This document shows, piece after piece, positions 52,720 through 60,216 of a DNA stretch of 64,000 nucleotides. The notes beneath the pieces were generated by a model, which had not been told where the DNA came from, ran no database searches, and saw only the letters and a list, made by a program, of their open reading frames with translations. The translations under genes were made by a program, and so were the position numbers. The stretch is from Treponema sp. (GTDB lineage: Bacteria > Spirochaetota > Spirochaetia > Treponematales > Treponemataceae), in contig JAGAZB010000004.1 of the NCBI GenBank assembly GCA_017940255.1, positions 55,847 to 119,846 of the forward strand, written 5' to 3'. The first letter of the stretch is position 1; the number at the start of each line of letters is the position of its first letter.

Positions 52720-53891
52720 GCTCGAATTACGTAGAGTCCTGCTGCGGAGGCCTTGTAATCCTTAGGGATTGCGAGGCCTTCTACATTCATACCGTACCAG
52801 TAAAGTTCCTGTCGGGGACTCAAGAAACTGCAGAGCCAGAAGACATATAACTGATCTATTCTTTCTTTTACACCCCGCATCTCAGGAAGCATAATTTCTT
52901 CCATTGGTTTTTCTGTCGCTTCCGCAATTTCCTTTACAATTGGAATTACAGCTCTGGTGATGATTTTCTCCAGCTCAGAAAAAACTTCCTCTGTGAAAAC
53001 AGGAATCATAGGCTTGTAGCTGTCGCCTCTCTTTTCAACAACTCCATGCTTTTCAAAAGCTTCCAGCCACTTCTGCTCTTCCTCTGTAAAATCACGCTTT
53101 ATTCCTTTTACAAGATTCAGATAAAAATCAATATTTTCCCTGGTCAGATAATTATTTCTGCCGCATCCCGAAGCCATTCCAATCGGCACTTCTTCAAAGC
53201 TGCAGGGGAAAGGTGCGTAATCAAAAACGTTGTTGTATCGGTATTGATCATAATGCTGATAATAGGTCGAAGTTTGTGTAAGTCGTCTTTCCAGATGATC
53301 ATCTTCAATTTTTTCATCAGCATAATTATATGAAGCGCAAAGTGAATAATTGTAGTTATTTGTTCTCCAGTCACTGTTGTTAAAGATTACTTCATCAGTT
53401 TTGTCAGAAAAGTAAGAACGGAATTCTGAAATCATACAGTTATCGGTTATGGTATACAAAAACCAGTTTAAGTATGAAAGATCAAAATCATTTCCGTAAA
53501 AATCCAGAGCTGCAATTTTATCCTTCAAAGAAAAAAGTATGTCATTTATTTTCTTTGGAATCTCGTGCTCCTCAGAAAACTTATAGCACAAAAGTCCGGC
53601 TTCGTAATTTTTCTTCAGATGAAGCATTGGGAAAATTGTAAGATATTTTCCGTCAATCTTCTTCATCATTTTTGCATTACAAAAAGAATCAAGTGCGTCC
53701 TGAATGTATTGGTAAGGAGTCTGAAGTGCCTCGGAAAGTTCCTCCACTGATTTTGCCTGGTCATAACAAAGCAAGGCAAGCTGCTGTCTGAAAATACCGT
53801 TCATCTCGCGCATAGCAGGAGATGCCCATCCGCAATAAGAAACCTGGAATTCTGCGGGTGCATAGGAAAGCTGTTTATCTATTTTTTTCAT
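52716..53891 (-). CDS. stand-alone homologue of the sigma-factor C-terminal module
   Basis: A 391-residue protein of no family I recognise. Residues 31-90 look like a winged helix (IFRQQLALLCYDQ, SVEELSEALQTPYQYIQDAL, GKYLTIFPM). The rest shares blocks with the C-terminal 375 residues of the upstream ECF sigma factor: DFYGNDFD at 130-137 (sigma 296-303) and EEEQKWLEAFEKHGVVEK (sigma SEKEEMLVADMLNNGVLEK). It may bind DNA, a ligand or the sigma factor. SD AAGGAG, then ATG. It follows the sigma gene, with repeat copy B between them. No TM segment or signal peptide. Confidence 0.78.
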   Translation of the reverse strand: MKKIDKQLSYAPAEFQVSYCGWASPAMREMNGIFRQQLALLCYDQAKSVEELSEALQTPYQYIQDALDSFCNAKMMKKIDGKYLTIFPMLHLKKNYEAGLLCYKFSEEHEIPKKINDILFSLKDKIAALDFYGNDFDLSYLNWFLYTITDNCMISEFRSYFSDKTDEVIFNNSDWRTNNYNYSLCASYNYADEKIEDDHLERRLTQTSTYYQHYDQYRYNNVFDYAPFPCSFEEVPIGMASGCGRNNYLTRENIDFYLNLVKGIKRDFTEEEQKWLEAFEKHGVVEKRGDSYKPMIPVFTEEVFSELEKIITRAVIPIVKEIAEATEKPMEEIMLPEMRGVKERIDQLYVFWLCSFLSPRQELYWYGMNVEGLAIPKDYKASAAGLYVIRA

Positions 53892-53905
53892 TTTGAAATC
53901 TCCTT

Positions 53906-53975
53906 ATGGTAGAACTAAAAATTGCTTTCGCAATTTTTTTAACGTTCTGCTATCTAATACCGGCCGCCAGCGGCC
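53906..53975. repeat. covarying 70-bp repeat, copy B
   Basis: Plus-strand orientation: ATGGTAGAAC, inner 9-bp stem with TTGC-TTTC-GCAA (53917-53938), AGAAC/GTTCT stem (53911-53915 with 53944-53948), and GGCCGC-CA-GCGGCC (53962-53975). It abuts the stop codon of the sigma-factor gene at 53976. Confidence 0.85.
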
Positions 53976-55640
53976 TTACACATACTCACAAAGTAAAAAC
54001 ATAGCTGTGCAAGAAGCGTTTTTCCCTTCTGCAAAACGAACCAGCTTATTATCAATTGCGTACTGTATCAGCATGGAATCTAAGCTCTTGTTGTTTCCAA
54101 GTGGAATGACATGCCAGAAGGAAGCCCACAAAAGATCATGCCGGATATAAGGCAACACAACTTTTTCCTGTGCTTTGTAAAGTGCATCATAATATTCTAT
54201 TGAAAGTTCTTTAAATTTTTCATGCCACATTTTGCACCACTTGTCCACCTGCGCAAAAGTGATGACCGGAATTGTTCCCTTGTAGCCGGACTGAGTTTTT
54301 TCGAGCACGCCATTGTTCAGCATATCTGCAACAAGCATTTCTTCTTTTTCTGAAAGAAGCTTCTTCGGATTTTTGATTAGCTCAAGATAAAGACCTGTGT
54401 TGCCGCTGTTGAGCCAGTCGAGGCGGTCGAGGTCGAGCTCACATTTGTGCCCGTCTTTTTCATAATGCATTGTGTTGATTGTATTATGAAATTCAATATG
54501 ACCGCATTCTGGAATGTTGTAAACATTATAATTATAGCCGGGGCCTATCAAAGAAGCTTCTTCCTTAGAAAGGTCTTGGGGCTCATCTTCATACCAGCCG
54601 GTAAGATAAAAGTTTCGCCAGAATCTGTCTGGCAGCCCCTTGCCGTATTTTTGGCGAAGATAATCTCCGCCCGCCTTTTTTCCAAACTCTCTGTCCGAGC
54701 GGATTATGAAATATGGAAGAAGATATTCCCAGTCAAAATCATTGCCGTAAAAATCTTCCTTCAAAAGCTCCGCCTTCATGCCATTAAGAATTTTAAAATA
54801 GCGTTCGGCGATTTTTAAATCCCGGCAAATCTGACGGTCAATTTCTTCTGTCTTTCTACGTACTGACTTTGGAAAAATTGTAAAGTCTGTAAGATACTTT
54901 CCTTTCTTTTCTTCAAAGAGAACATTCGCCCGAACAAGCTTTGTAATGCTGTCTTCCAAAAAGAGCTGGGGTAGGTCAAGCTGTGACGCAAGTTGGCTGA
55001 CAGTCTGACTTTTTTCACGACATGCAAATAAAATCTGTCTGTCTATCAGAGAAGAAATTGCCATCCAGGCCTGGTTTGCATTCATGTAAAATTCAAGCTC
55101 AAAATCGATAATACTTTTTTTCTTTTCAGTTTTTTCTTTTCGATTTTCCATAGTTTCAAAATTCTCCTTAAGATTTTTGCGGGCATCAGATAAGCGGCTT
55201 GTTACTGTACCCGTGGGGAGCTTAAGGACGATGGCAATTTCTTTTACACTTTGATTTTTGATGTAGAAGCGCACCAGGATATCTCTGTGAATATTGGCAA
55301 GTCTGACCATAGATTTTGAAAGCAGATCCAGTTCTTCCTGTTTGATATAATCTCCAAGTGATTTATCAAAACCAAGAAGGCTGTTTTCCATGTCATCAAG
55401 ACTGATTTTTACAGGACGCTTTTTTCTGTAAAAATCAATAACCTTATTATGCGCAATCTGCCAGAAAAGACCGTAGAAGTTTTCAATCTTTTTTCCACTT
55501 CGCAAAATCAGCAGGGCATCAACAATGATTTCCTGTGCAAGATCCTGCGCCTCTTCCTTATCTGAAATTTTCTTCCAGCAAAAAAGAAAGGTCTTTTCCA
55601 TCAAATCTTCTGTAATTACCTTGTCCACCGTAAGCTCCAC
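53976..55640 (-). CDS. ECF-type sigma factor fused to a large uncharacterised C-terminal module
   Basis: A 554-residue protein. Residues 1-165 are an ECF sigma factor: region 2 with EEAQDLAQEIIVDALL and WQIAHNKVIDFYRKK, and region 4 with HRDILVRFYIKNQSVKEIA and LPTGTVTSRLSDARK. After a basic linker (165-177), residues 178-554 form an unknown module with a winged-helix-like start (193-257) and the DFYGNDFD block, paralogous to the next gene. No anti-sigma gene or TM segment is nearby, so the extension may regulate the sigma factor directly, as in other ECF groups with C-terminal extensions. Start is GTG at 55640; an internal ATG (residue 14) is an alternative. Confidence 0.85.
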   Translation of the reverse strand: MELTVDKVITEDLMEKTFLFCWKKISDKEEAQDLAQEIIVDALLILRSGKKIENFYGLFWQIAHNKVIDFYRKKRPVKISLDDMENSLLGFDKSLGDYIKQEELDLLSKSMVRLANIHRDILVRFYIKNQSVKEIAIVLKLPTGTVTSRLSDARKNLKENFETMENRKEKTEKKKSIIDFELEFYMNANQAWMAISSLIDRQILFACREKSQTVSQLASQLDLPQLFLEDSITKLVRANVLFEEKKGKYLTDFTIFPKSVRRKTEEIDRQICRDLKIAERYFKILNGMKAELLKEDFYGNDFDWEYLLPYFIIRSDREFGKKAGGDYLRQKYGKGLPDRFWRNFYLTGWYEDEPQDLSKEEASLIGPGYNYNVYNIPECGHIEFHNTINTMHYEKDGHKCELDLDRLDWLNSGNTGLYLELIKNPKKLLSEKEEMLVADMLNNGVLEKTQSGYKGTIPVITFAQVDKWCKMWHEKFKELSIEYYDALYKAQEKVVLPYIRHDLLWASFWHVIPLGNNKSLDSMLIQYAIDNKLVRFAEGKNASCTAMFLLCEYV

Positions 55641-55651
55641 TTTTTAAACTA

Positions 55652-55673
55652 TGTAATCGATTACACTATTATA
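55652..55673 (-). promoter_or_regulatory. cre/LacI-like operator overlapping the sigma-factor promoter
   Basis: TGTAATCGATTACA (55652-55665) is a perfect 14-bp palindrome matching the LacI/CcpA consensus TGWAANCGNTNWCA. Minus-strand TATAAT (55668-55673) lies 2 bp away, so a bound repressor would block transcription. Confidence 0.7.
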
Positions 55674-55713
55674 GTCGAGAAAAAGGAGATTTTGTTGGGT
55701 AAAAAATAAAATT

Positions 55714-56688
55714 TTATTGAAGTGACGGCCCGGTATTTTGTGCAATCATAAAATCATGTTTTATCTGTAAGAATTCTTTAAGACGCTCCATGAGGATAAA
55801 AAGATTTGCCCGGTCTTCGAACTCGGTGCGAGTCTGAGGTAGTGGAACGTTTTTCATTTTATCGTGAATCTGACTAAGTTCATCGAGCAGGGCCTTTACA
55901 TCGTTATCCTTGTGATATTCATTTGAAACTTTTTCGAGAAAATCTGAAAGCAGGGGAGCGGTGGATGGCACTGAGCCAAGGTCGCGGGCGGCTTTGAACA
56001 TTTCGTAAAGAATCTTTGTTTGCTTTTCGCGCATTGCAAGGTAGCGGCTGTCAAAAGTGTCTTTCTTTGTAAACTGATTATTGTAGTTTTCTTCGGCTTG
56101 TTTTTTTGCAGTAAAGAGACTTTGATTCAGCGAGGTAAAACATGTGCCGTCGTAATCAGCAAGAGCTGGATTTTGAATCCTTAAGGCCATTCTGTGAAGG
56201 GCGAGCTTTATCTTATCATCAGTTTTATTTTTCAATTCTTCGATGTAGTCGGTTTTTTTGTGGAGTAAAAGATTTACAAGTATTCCAAAACCAACTCCAA
56301 GTACAAAAAGCAGAACTTCGTTTTTGATTTCAGCAGGACCGGTTTTTCCAAAGGAAAGAAAATGTGAAATCAAAACGGAATTCATTGCCATAGCAGAAAT
56401 CCATTTGCGCCACTGACAGACAAGAATAAAAAGCAAAAGATACAGAAAAAAGACCGGCACCGTAAAGCCCAGAAGATTAAAGAGCGTGATAGAAATTACA
56501 AGCGCCAGGACAAAGGCAAGCCGGCGGGCAAGGGCTGTGCGCAGTGTTTCTTTTTTAGTCGGCTGAACCGAAAGAATTGCAACGATGCCGGCAGAAACTG
56601 CAAAGTCCAGCTTGAGAGCCTGAGCGCAGAGAATTGCGAGAGCGGCGGCCACTGTAATTTTTATTGTGTTTGTGAGAATGGAGTTCAT
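55714..56688 (-). CDS. aromatic acid exporter family (FUSC-like) membrane protein
   Basis: A 324-residue protein with about six TM helices in the first 145 residues (ILCAQALKLDFAVSAGIVAILSVQPTK pattern, split across the first two) and a soluble helical C-terminal half (about 150-320) containing repeated charged helices. This matches the aromatic acid exporter / ArAE_1 plus C-terminal domain family. Substrate unknown. The ATG at 56688 is used. It lies upstream of the sigma-factor gene on the same strand, separated by 73 bp holding the operator. Confidence 0.83.
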   Translation of the reverse strand: MNSILTNTIKITVAAALAILCAQALKLDFAVSAGIVAILSVQPTKKETLRTALARRLAFVLALVISITLFNLLGFTVPVFFLYLLLFILVCQWRKWISAMAMNSVLISHFLSFGKTGPAEIKNEVLLFVLGVGFGILVNLLLHKKTDYIEELKNKTDDKIKLALHRMALRIQNPALADYDGTCFTSLNQSLFTAKKQAEENYNNQFTKKDTFDSRYLAMREKQTKILYEMFKAARDLGSVPSTAPLLSDFLEKVSNEYHKDNDVKALLDELSQIHDKMKNVPLPQTRTEFEDRANLFILMERLKEFLQIKHDFMIAQNTGPSLQ

Positions 56689-56777
56689 AAGGAAAGTATA
56701 GCATGTAAAGGAAAAATCTGCATTTATACAGACATTGATTCATAATTGATGTGTCAAGGAATTTCGCCCTAACTTTA

Positions 56778-56794
56778 TTAAGTTTCTAATTTAA
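56778..56794. promoter_or_regulatory. shared operator site 1 (orphan gene promoter)
   Basis: TTAAGTTTCTAATTTAA, almost identical to the palindrome at 58899-58919 in front of the XRE gene. It lies 65 bp before the 56859 start. Confidence 0.65.
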
Positions 56795-56858
56795 GGAATT
56801 TAATTATATCAGCCTTTATACTTTGATTACAAAATAAAAAATTATAGAGGGATAAGCT

Positions 56859-58463
56859 ATGGGTATTTTTGTAAATTTACATGTTTCAAAATCTGTTACA
56901 AAAGAGGAATGGGCATCTGTATATTCAGAGAGTCTTGAAATGATAAAAAAATTACCGCTTGCAGAATGGCAAAATAAAAAATCAATTGATGGTATGGAAA
57001 TCACCTGTCTGGTGCGAACGAAAGAACATGAGTTTTCTTATGGCTGGAATAATGAAATAAAGAAAATTGGTTGGGAAACTTCTGGTGATTACGAAACATT
57101 AAAAACTGCAGAATGGCATTTTTTTCCAAAAGATCTTGTTACAGAATATAATGAGGCAGCTGGTGACGCTATTTTAGCAAGTCTTCCTCAATGTACAAAT
57201 CATGATTGGGAAGACGATATATGCAGTCAGACATATGATATTTTTGGAAATAAAACTCAGGGAGAACCGTATCATATGTATCTTCTTGCAGTTTGTTGTA
57301 TGGTGGAGTCTCGATTAAAAGATAAAGCGTTTGTTGATGGAGATATTACAAAAGGACAGTTAAAAAAAGCTGTAGAAATTGCAAATTCAATCCTAAAAAC
57401 TCCTATAGATATTCCAGCAAGATGTGAAACGAATCGTTTATATGAACGGATTTCCAAATTGAATATTCCTGAAAATGAAAAAATTACCGTGTTTGATTAC
57501 TTGTATTTAGGAAATGAAAATATTGAATATGGTGATTTTATAAGAAATCATTTTTCAGAACAAGTCTGGAGAAATTATTTAAAGGAAACTCTAAATCAAT
57601 ATCATGTTGATACCATTGGGTTTTCTGGGAAATTGGAAAAATTTCTTGAGCAGGGTTTTGATTTACGTACAATATGTAGCATGATTGATTTCCAGAAAAA
57701 TCAAAAAGATGATGAAGATAATTGTTATGAGTCATTTATTCGGGATGTTTTAGATACAAAGATTTATTTAAAAGAAAAAAATACAGAAGATTGGCTTGAT
57801 ATTGATCAGGATGAAGAACGTCCTTACAGCGTTTACACATATTTTGCTCAAGTCGTTTTTGCAGGGGCAAAAAATCATAAGGTAAATGCATATCTCCCGA
57901 TAGAAGAAGTTCGGAAGATTTTAAAAGAAGAACTGGTAGGCTATTCTGATACAGATAAAGTGATAGATGATTATTTAAATGAAGAAAAAAAGAAAGGTCC
58001 TGATGAAAAGGATAATTCTGAAATGCTAACTGAAATGTTAAATAACAAAAATGATGAAATTGCAAAAAATGAAAAAGAGTTTGACATTCCAAGCTCAGAT
58101 TATCTTTTGTTTTATTCTAAAGAAAATACAATTGAAACAAAATTACAAAAGAATATGATAGAGTATTTTAAGTTTATGGAGACAACATTAAAAGAAGAAA
58201 GGTTCGCGGAATTGATGAAGAAAACTTCTAAAGATAGGTGTCAATTTCTTGTTGAACAAAATCGTAGCCTTTTAATTCGTGATTCAGATTGGAGGAAAAT
58301 ATTTAAGGACATAAAAACAAATGATGATTCATTTAAGAGATATTATCCAATGGTAAGAGTCTCCATAACAAGTGATTCGGTAGGTGCAGTCGTTCGTGCA
58401 TTAATAATAAATGATGATTTATATGACTTCGTATATGAGAATTCTCATAAAGCCATTAAGTAA
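56859..58463 (+). CDS. orphan 534-aa protein, unknown function
   Basis: I recognise no family. It lacks signal peptide and TM segments and is rich in Lys, Glu, Asp and Asn. Residues 1-100 look like an alpha/beta region (LVRTKEHEFSYGWNNEIKKIGW), the middle is helical, and 355-420 is highly charged. It is preceded by an operator shared with the XRE gene at 58445-58837, with which it converges and overlaps by 19 bp. AT-rich codon use and neighbourhood (XRE, broken ORF6N) suggest acquired DNA, possibly a toxin, defence or phage-related function; this is inference. Confidence 0.7.
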   Translation: MGIFVNLHVSKSVTKEEWASVYSESLEMIKKLPLAEWQNKKSIDGMEITCLVRTKEHEFSYGWNNEIKKIGWETSGDYETLKTAEWHFFPKDLVTEYNEAAGDAILASLPQCTNHDWEDDICSQTYDIFGNKTQGEPYHMYLLAVCCMVESRLKDKAFVDGDITKGQLKKAVEIANSILKTPIDIPARCETNRLYERISKLNIPENEKITVFDYLYLGNENIEYGDFIRNHFSEQVWRNYLKETLNQYHVDTIGFSGKLEKFLEQGFDLRTICSMIDFQKNQKDDEDNCYESFIRDVLDTKIYLKEKNTEDWLDIDQDEERPYSVYTYFAQVVFAGAKNHKVNAYLPIEEVRKILKEELVGYSDTDKVIDDYLNEEKKKGPDEKDNSEMLTEMLNNKNDEIAKNEKEFDIPSSDYLLFYSKENTIETKLQKNMIEYFKFMETTLKEERFAELMKKTSKDRCQFLVEQNRSLLIRDSDWRKIFKDIKTNDDSFKRYYPMVRVSITSDSVGAVVRALIINDDLYDFVYENSHKAIK

Positions 58464-58837
58464 TATTTAGTCAATGCAAGTTTTGTCTCATTACTTGCAT
58501 TGGCTAAAATGAAGTCTAAAATTTCTTTTTCTATTCCATATAGAGGCTGTGATTCATTAAGTTCAAAAGTTGGGTTCTCTTCTTTTTTGATTACAATAAG
58601 CTCATCCAAAGTGACTCTATATATTTTTGCAAGTGTGATGAGATTATCGAGGCGGGGAAGATATTTTTTCTCTGGATTTTCCCATGTGTAGATTGATTGA
58701 GGATTTTCCATACCAAGAAGATTCTGAATTTGAGCAACAGTGATGTTATTATTCTCTCGCAACTTTTTAAGGTTTTGTGAAGTTGCTGGAACATCTATTG
58801 TGGGAATAGAAAAACTCGAAATTGTATCACTCTGCAT
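58445..58837 (-). CDS. XRE-type HTH regulator
   Basis: A 130-residue protein with a helix-turn-helix at about 20-80 (LKKLRENNNITVAQIQNLLG, then QSIYTWENPEKKYLPRLDNLITLA). The C-terminal 45 residues are helical and may dimerise. Two operator-like sites lie upstream (58851-58865 and 58899-58919), and a matching one precedes the convergent 534-aa gene, so it likely autoregulates and controls that gene. Its 3' end overlaps that gene by 19 bp. Confidence 0.87.
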   Translation of the reverse strand: MQSDTISSFSIPTIDVPATSQNLKKLRENNNITVAQIQNLLGMENPQSIYTWENPEKKYLPRLDNLITLAKIYRVTLDELIVIKKEENPTFELNESQPLYGIEKEILDFILANASNETKLALTKYYLMAL

Positions 58838-58850
58838 ACATAAAAAATAA

Positions 58851-58919
58851 TAAATTTCTAATTGATAGGCAAGAAATCTATTTTATGGCTTGTTCTGTCA
58901 TTAAGTTTCTAACTTAATG
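58851..58919. promoter_or_regulatory. shared operator sites 2 and 3 (XRE promoter)
   Basis: Site 2 (58899-58919) is a perfect 9-bp inverted repeat, CATTAAGTT-TCT-AACTTAATG. Site 3 (58851-58865), TAAATTTCTAATTGA, is a weaker match. Both lie within 85 bp of the XRE start. Confidence 0.65.
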
Positions 58920-58951
58920 TTTTTCTGATATACGTGGAATATAATTATGGT

Positions 58952-59483
58952 ATGGAAAATGAAATTACACCAATTTTGGTCGAAAGTAAGATTTTTATGA
59001 TTCGTGGAAGGCAGGTTATGATTGACCGTGACCTTGCGGAGCTTTATGGGGTTGAGACGAAACGCATTACGGAAGCTGTTAAAAGAAAATGAAGAATCTT
59101 TAAGGTCGCAAATTGCGACCTTAAAGGATGAAGAAAAAAGTCAGCGAGGAAAACATTCAAAATATTTGCCTTACGTCTTCACCGAGCAGGGCGTCGCAAT
59201 GCTCTCTGCAGTTCTTCACAGCCCTACGGCAATTCAAGTAAGTATTCGAATAATGGATGCCTTTGTTAAGCTTCGTCATTATGTCAGCTCTCAGATTGTG
59301 AAAACTGATGATAAGGAAGAACTTGCAGAAATCCGGCGACTTCTTTTGCTTCATATAGATTACTGTGATAAAAAGTTTTCTGAACAGGATGAGAAAATTA
59401 ATCAGATTATTCAGGTTTTGAACAATCTGATTGATGAACCAAAGTCGGATCGAAAAATAGGATTTGTAAACGAGAATAAATAA
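58952..59483 (+). pseudogene. broken ORF6N-domain (phage antirepressor-like) gene
   Basis: The first 46 codons (58952-59092) encode SKIFMIRGRQVMIDRDLAEL and YGVETKRITEAVKRK, the usual ORF6N start, then hit TGA. The rest continues in another frame (EESLRSQIATLK, KYLPYVFTEQGVAMLSAVL, then IRIMDAFVKLRHYV). Compared with the family, the roughly 15-20 residues around the NxxRFPxDFMF motif are missing, so a deletion with a frameshift is likely. The C-terminal helical region is intact. ORF6N proteins occur in phages and mobile elements as regulators. Confidence 0.85.
59098..59126. repeat. 29-nt perfect palindrome inside the ORF6N pseudogene
   Basis: Two 14-bp arms (CTTTAAGGTCGCAA and its complement) around a single A. 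It encodes SLRSQIATLK and lies just after the deletion/frameshift point. Confidence 0.85.
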
Positions 59484-59529
59484 CTGGTCGGATTTGAAGT
59501 TTTTCGGAAAAGTTTATAGTTTACTCCTG

Positions 59530-59640
59530 CGCAAGGGATTGTAGGGGTGAGCGAAGCGAAAACACGCGTCAGCGGGTTCGAAGGCGAAAGCCGGAGCCCC
59601 GCAAAGCCCGACCGCCGCTTGCGGCGGTTGCGCCCATATG
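59530..59640. repeat. GC-rich palindromic intergenic element
   Basis: A GC-rich block starting GCGCAAGGGATTGTAGGGG, with GGC-GAAA-GCC (59583-59592) and ACCGCCGC-TT-GCGGCGGT (59611-59628). It differs sharply in composition from the AT-rich flanks. It resembles a dispersed repeat, but no second full copy is in the window. Confidence 0.6.
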
Positions 59641-59718
59641 AATAATAATATCATACTCTTAATTTTGCGAAAACCAAAAGCCGGTTGCAATTTTGTTACT
59701 TACAGTTGAGTTTTCTGC

Positions 59719-59724
59719 TATACT
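59719..59724 (+). promoter_or_regulatory. -10 box for the ArsC-like gene
   Basis: TATACT ends 6 nt before the ATG at 59731; no SD. The -35 (TTGTTA, 59694-59699) is 19 bp away. Confidence 0.45.
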
Positions 59725-59730
59725 GACTTT

Positions 59731-60090
59731 ATGATTCAGATTTTTGGTACAAATAAAAGTTTTGACTGCAAGGCGGCGCAGAGATTTTTTAAGGAACGCC
59801 GCATTCCTTTTCAGTTTGTGGACCTCAAAGAAAAAGAGATGTCTGCCGGCGAGTTTGACTCTGTTGTGTCGGCTCTTGCCCGAACGGAAGGTGGACGTGA
59901 CGCTGCCCTGGACGCACTGATTGATAAAAAAGCAAAGGATTATGCCAGCATTGCTTACCTGGACGACAGTGAAAAAGAAGGAAAGCTTTTTGAAAATCAG
60001 GCTGCACTTTTGAAGCAGCCGGTCTGCCGCAATGGAAAAACCGAAGCAACCGTTGGCATGGCCCAGAAGATTTGGGAGACCTGGAAATAA
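59731..60090 (+). CDS. ArsC/Spx-family thioredoxin-fold protein
   Basis: A 119-residue protein of the arsenate reductase/Spx superfamily. The N-terminal active-site region reads GTNKSFDCKAAQRFF: only the second cysteine of a CxxC is kept (SxxC), so it resembles the ArsC-like proteins of unknown role more than Spx. FKERRIPFQFVDLKEKEMS and the later LLKQPVCRNGKTEATVGM fit the fold. It may be a disulfide or glutathione-dependent reductase; arsenate activity is not established. Confidence 0.83.
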   Translation: MIQIFGTNKSFDCKAAQRFFKERRIPFQFVDLKEKEMSAGEFDSVVSALARTEGGRDAALDALIDKKAKDYASIAYLDDSEKEGKLFENQAALLKQPVCRNGKTEATVGMAQKIWETWK

Positions 60091-60132
60091 AAACTGGAAA
60101 TAAAAGATATTTATCATATTAAAGTTTTTCAG

Positions 60133-60183
60133 TATAATTTAAGCCTATAACAAGGCGGTTTAAGCTTTTTTCTATAGCCCGCC
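60133..60183 (+). promoter_or_regulatory. promoter and possible pseudoknot leader of the sulfhydrylase gene
   Basis: TATAAT (60133-60138) with a weak -35 (TTTATC). In the leader, CTATA (60145-60149), GGCGG (60154-60158), TATAG (60173-60177) and CCGCC (60179-60183) are ordered so that stem A and stem B interlock as an H-type pseudoknot. A methionine-related ligand would fit the gene, but the conserved bases of SAM-II or SAM-V classes were not found. The stems are short. Confidence 0.3.
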
Positions 60184-60216
60184 GCTCAAAAAAATCAGCA
60201 AAAAAGAGGCAAAATT

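Noticed and set aside
56778..59483. Intact prophage
   Set aside because: Only an XRE gene, an orphan and a broken ORF6N gene are present; no structural, lysis or integrase genes.
60133..60216. SAM riboswitch of a known class
   Set aside because: The order of stems is suggestive, but I could not find the conserved bases of SAM-I, SAM-II or SAM-V classes.
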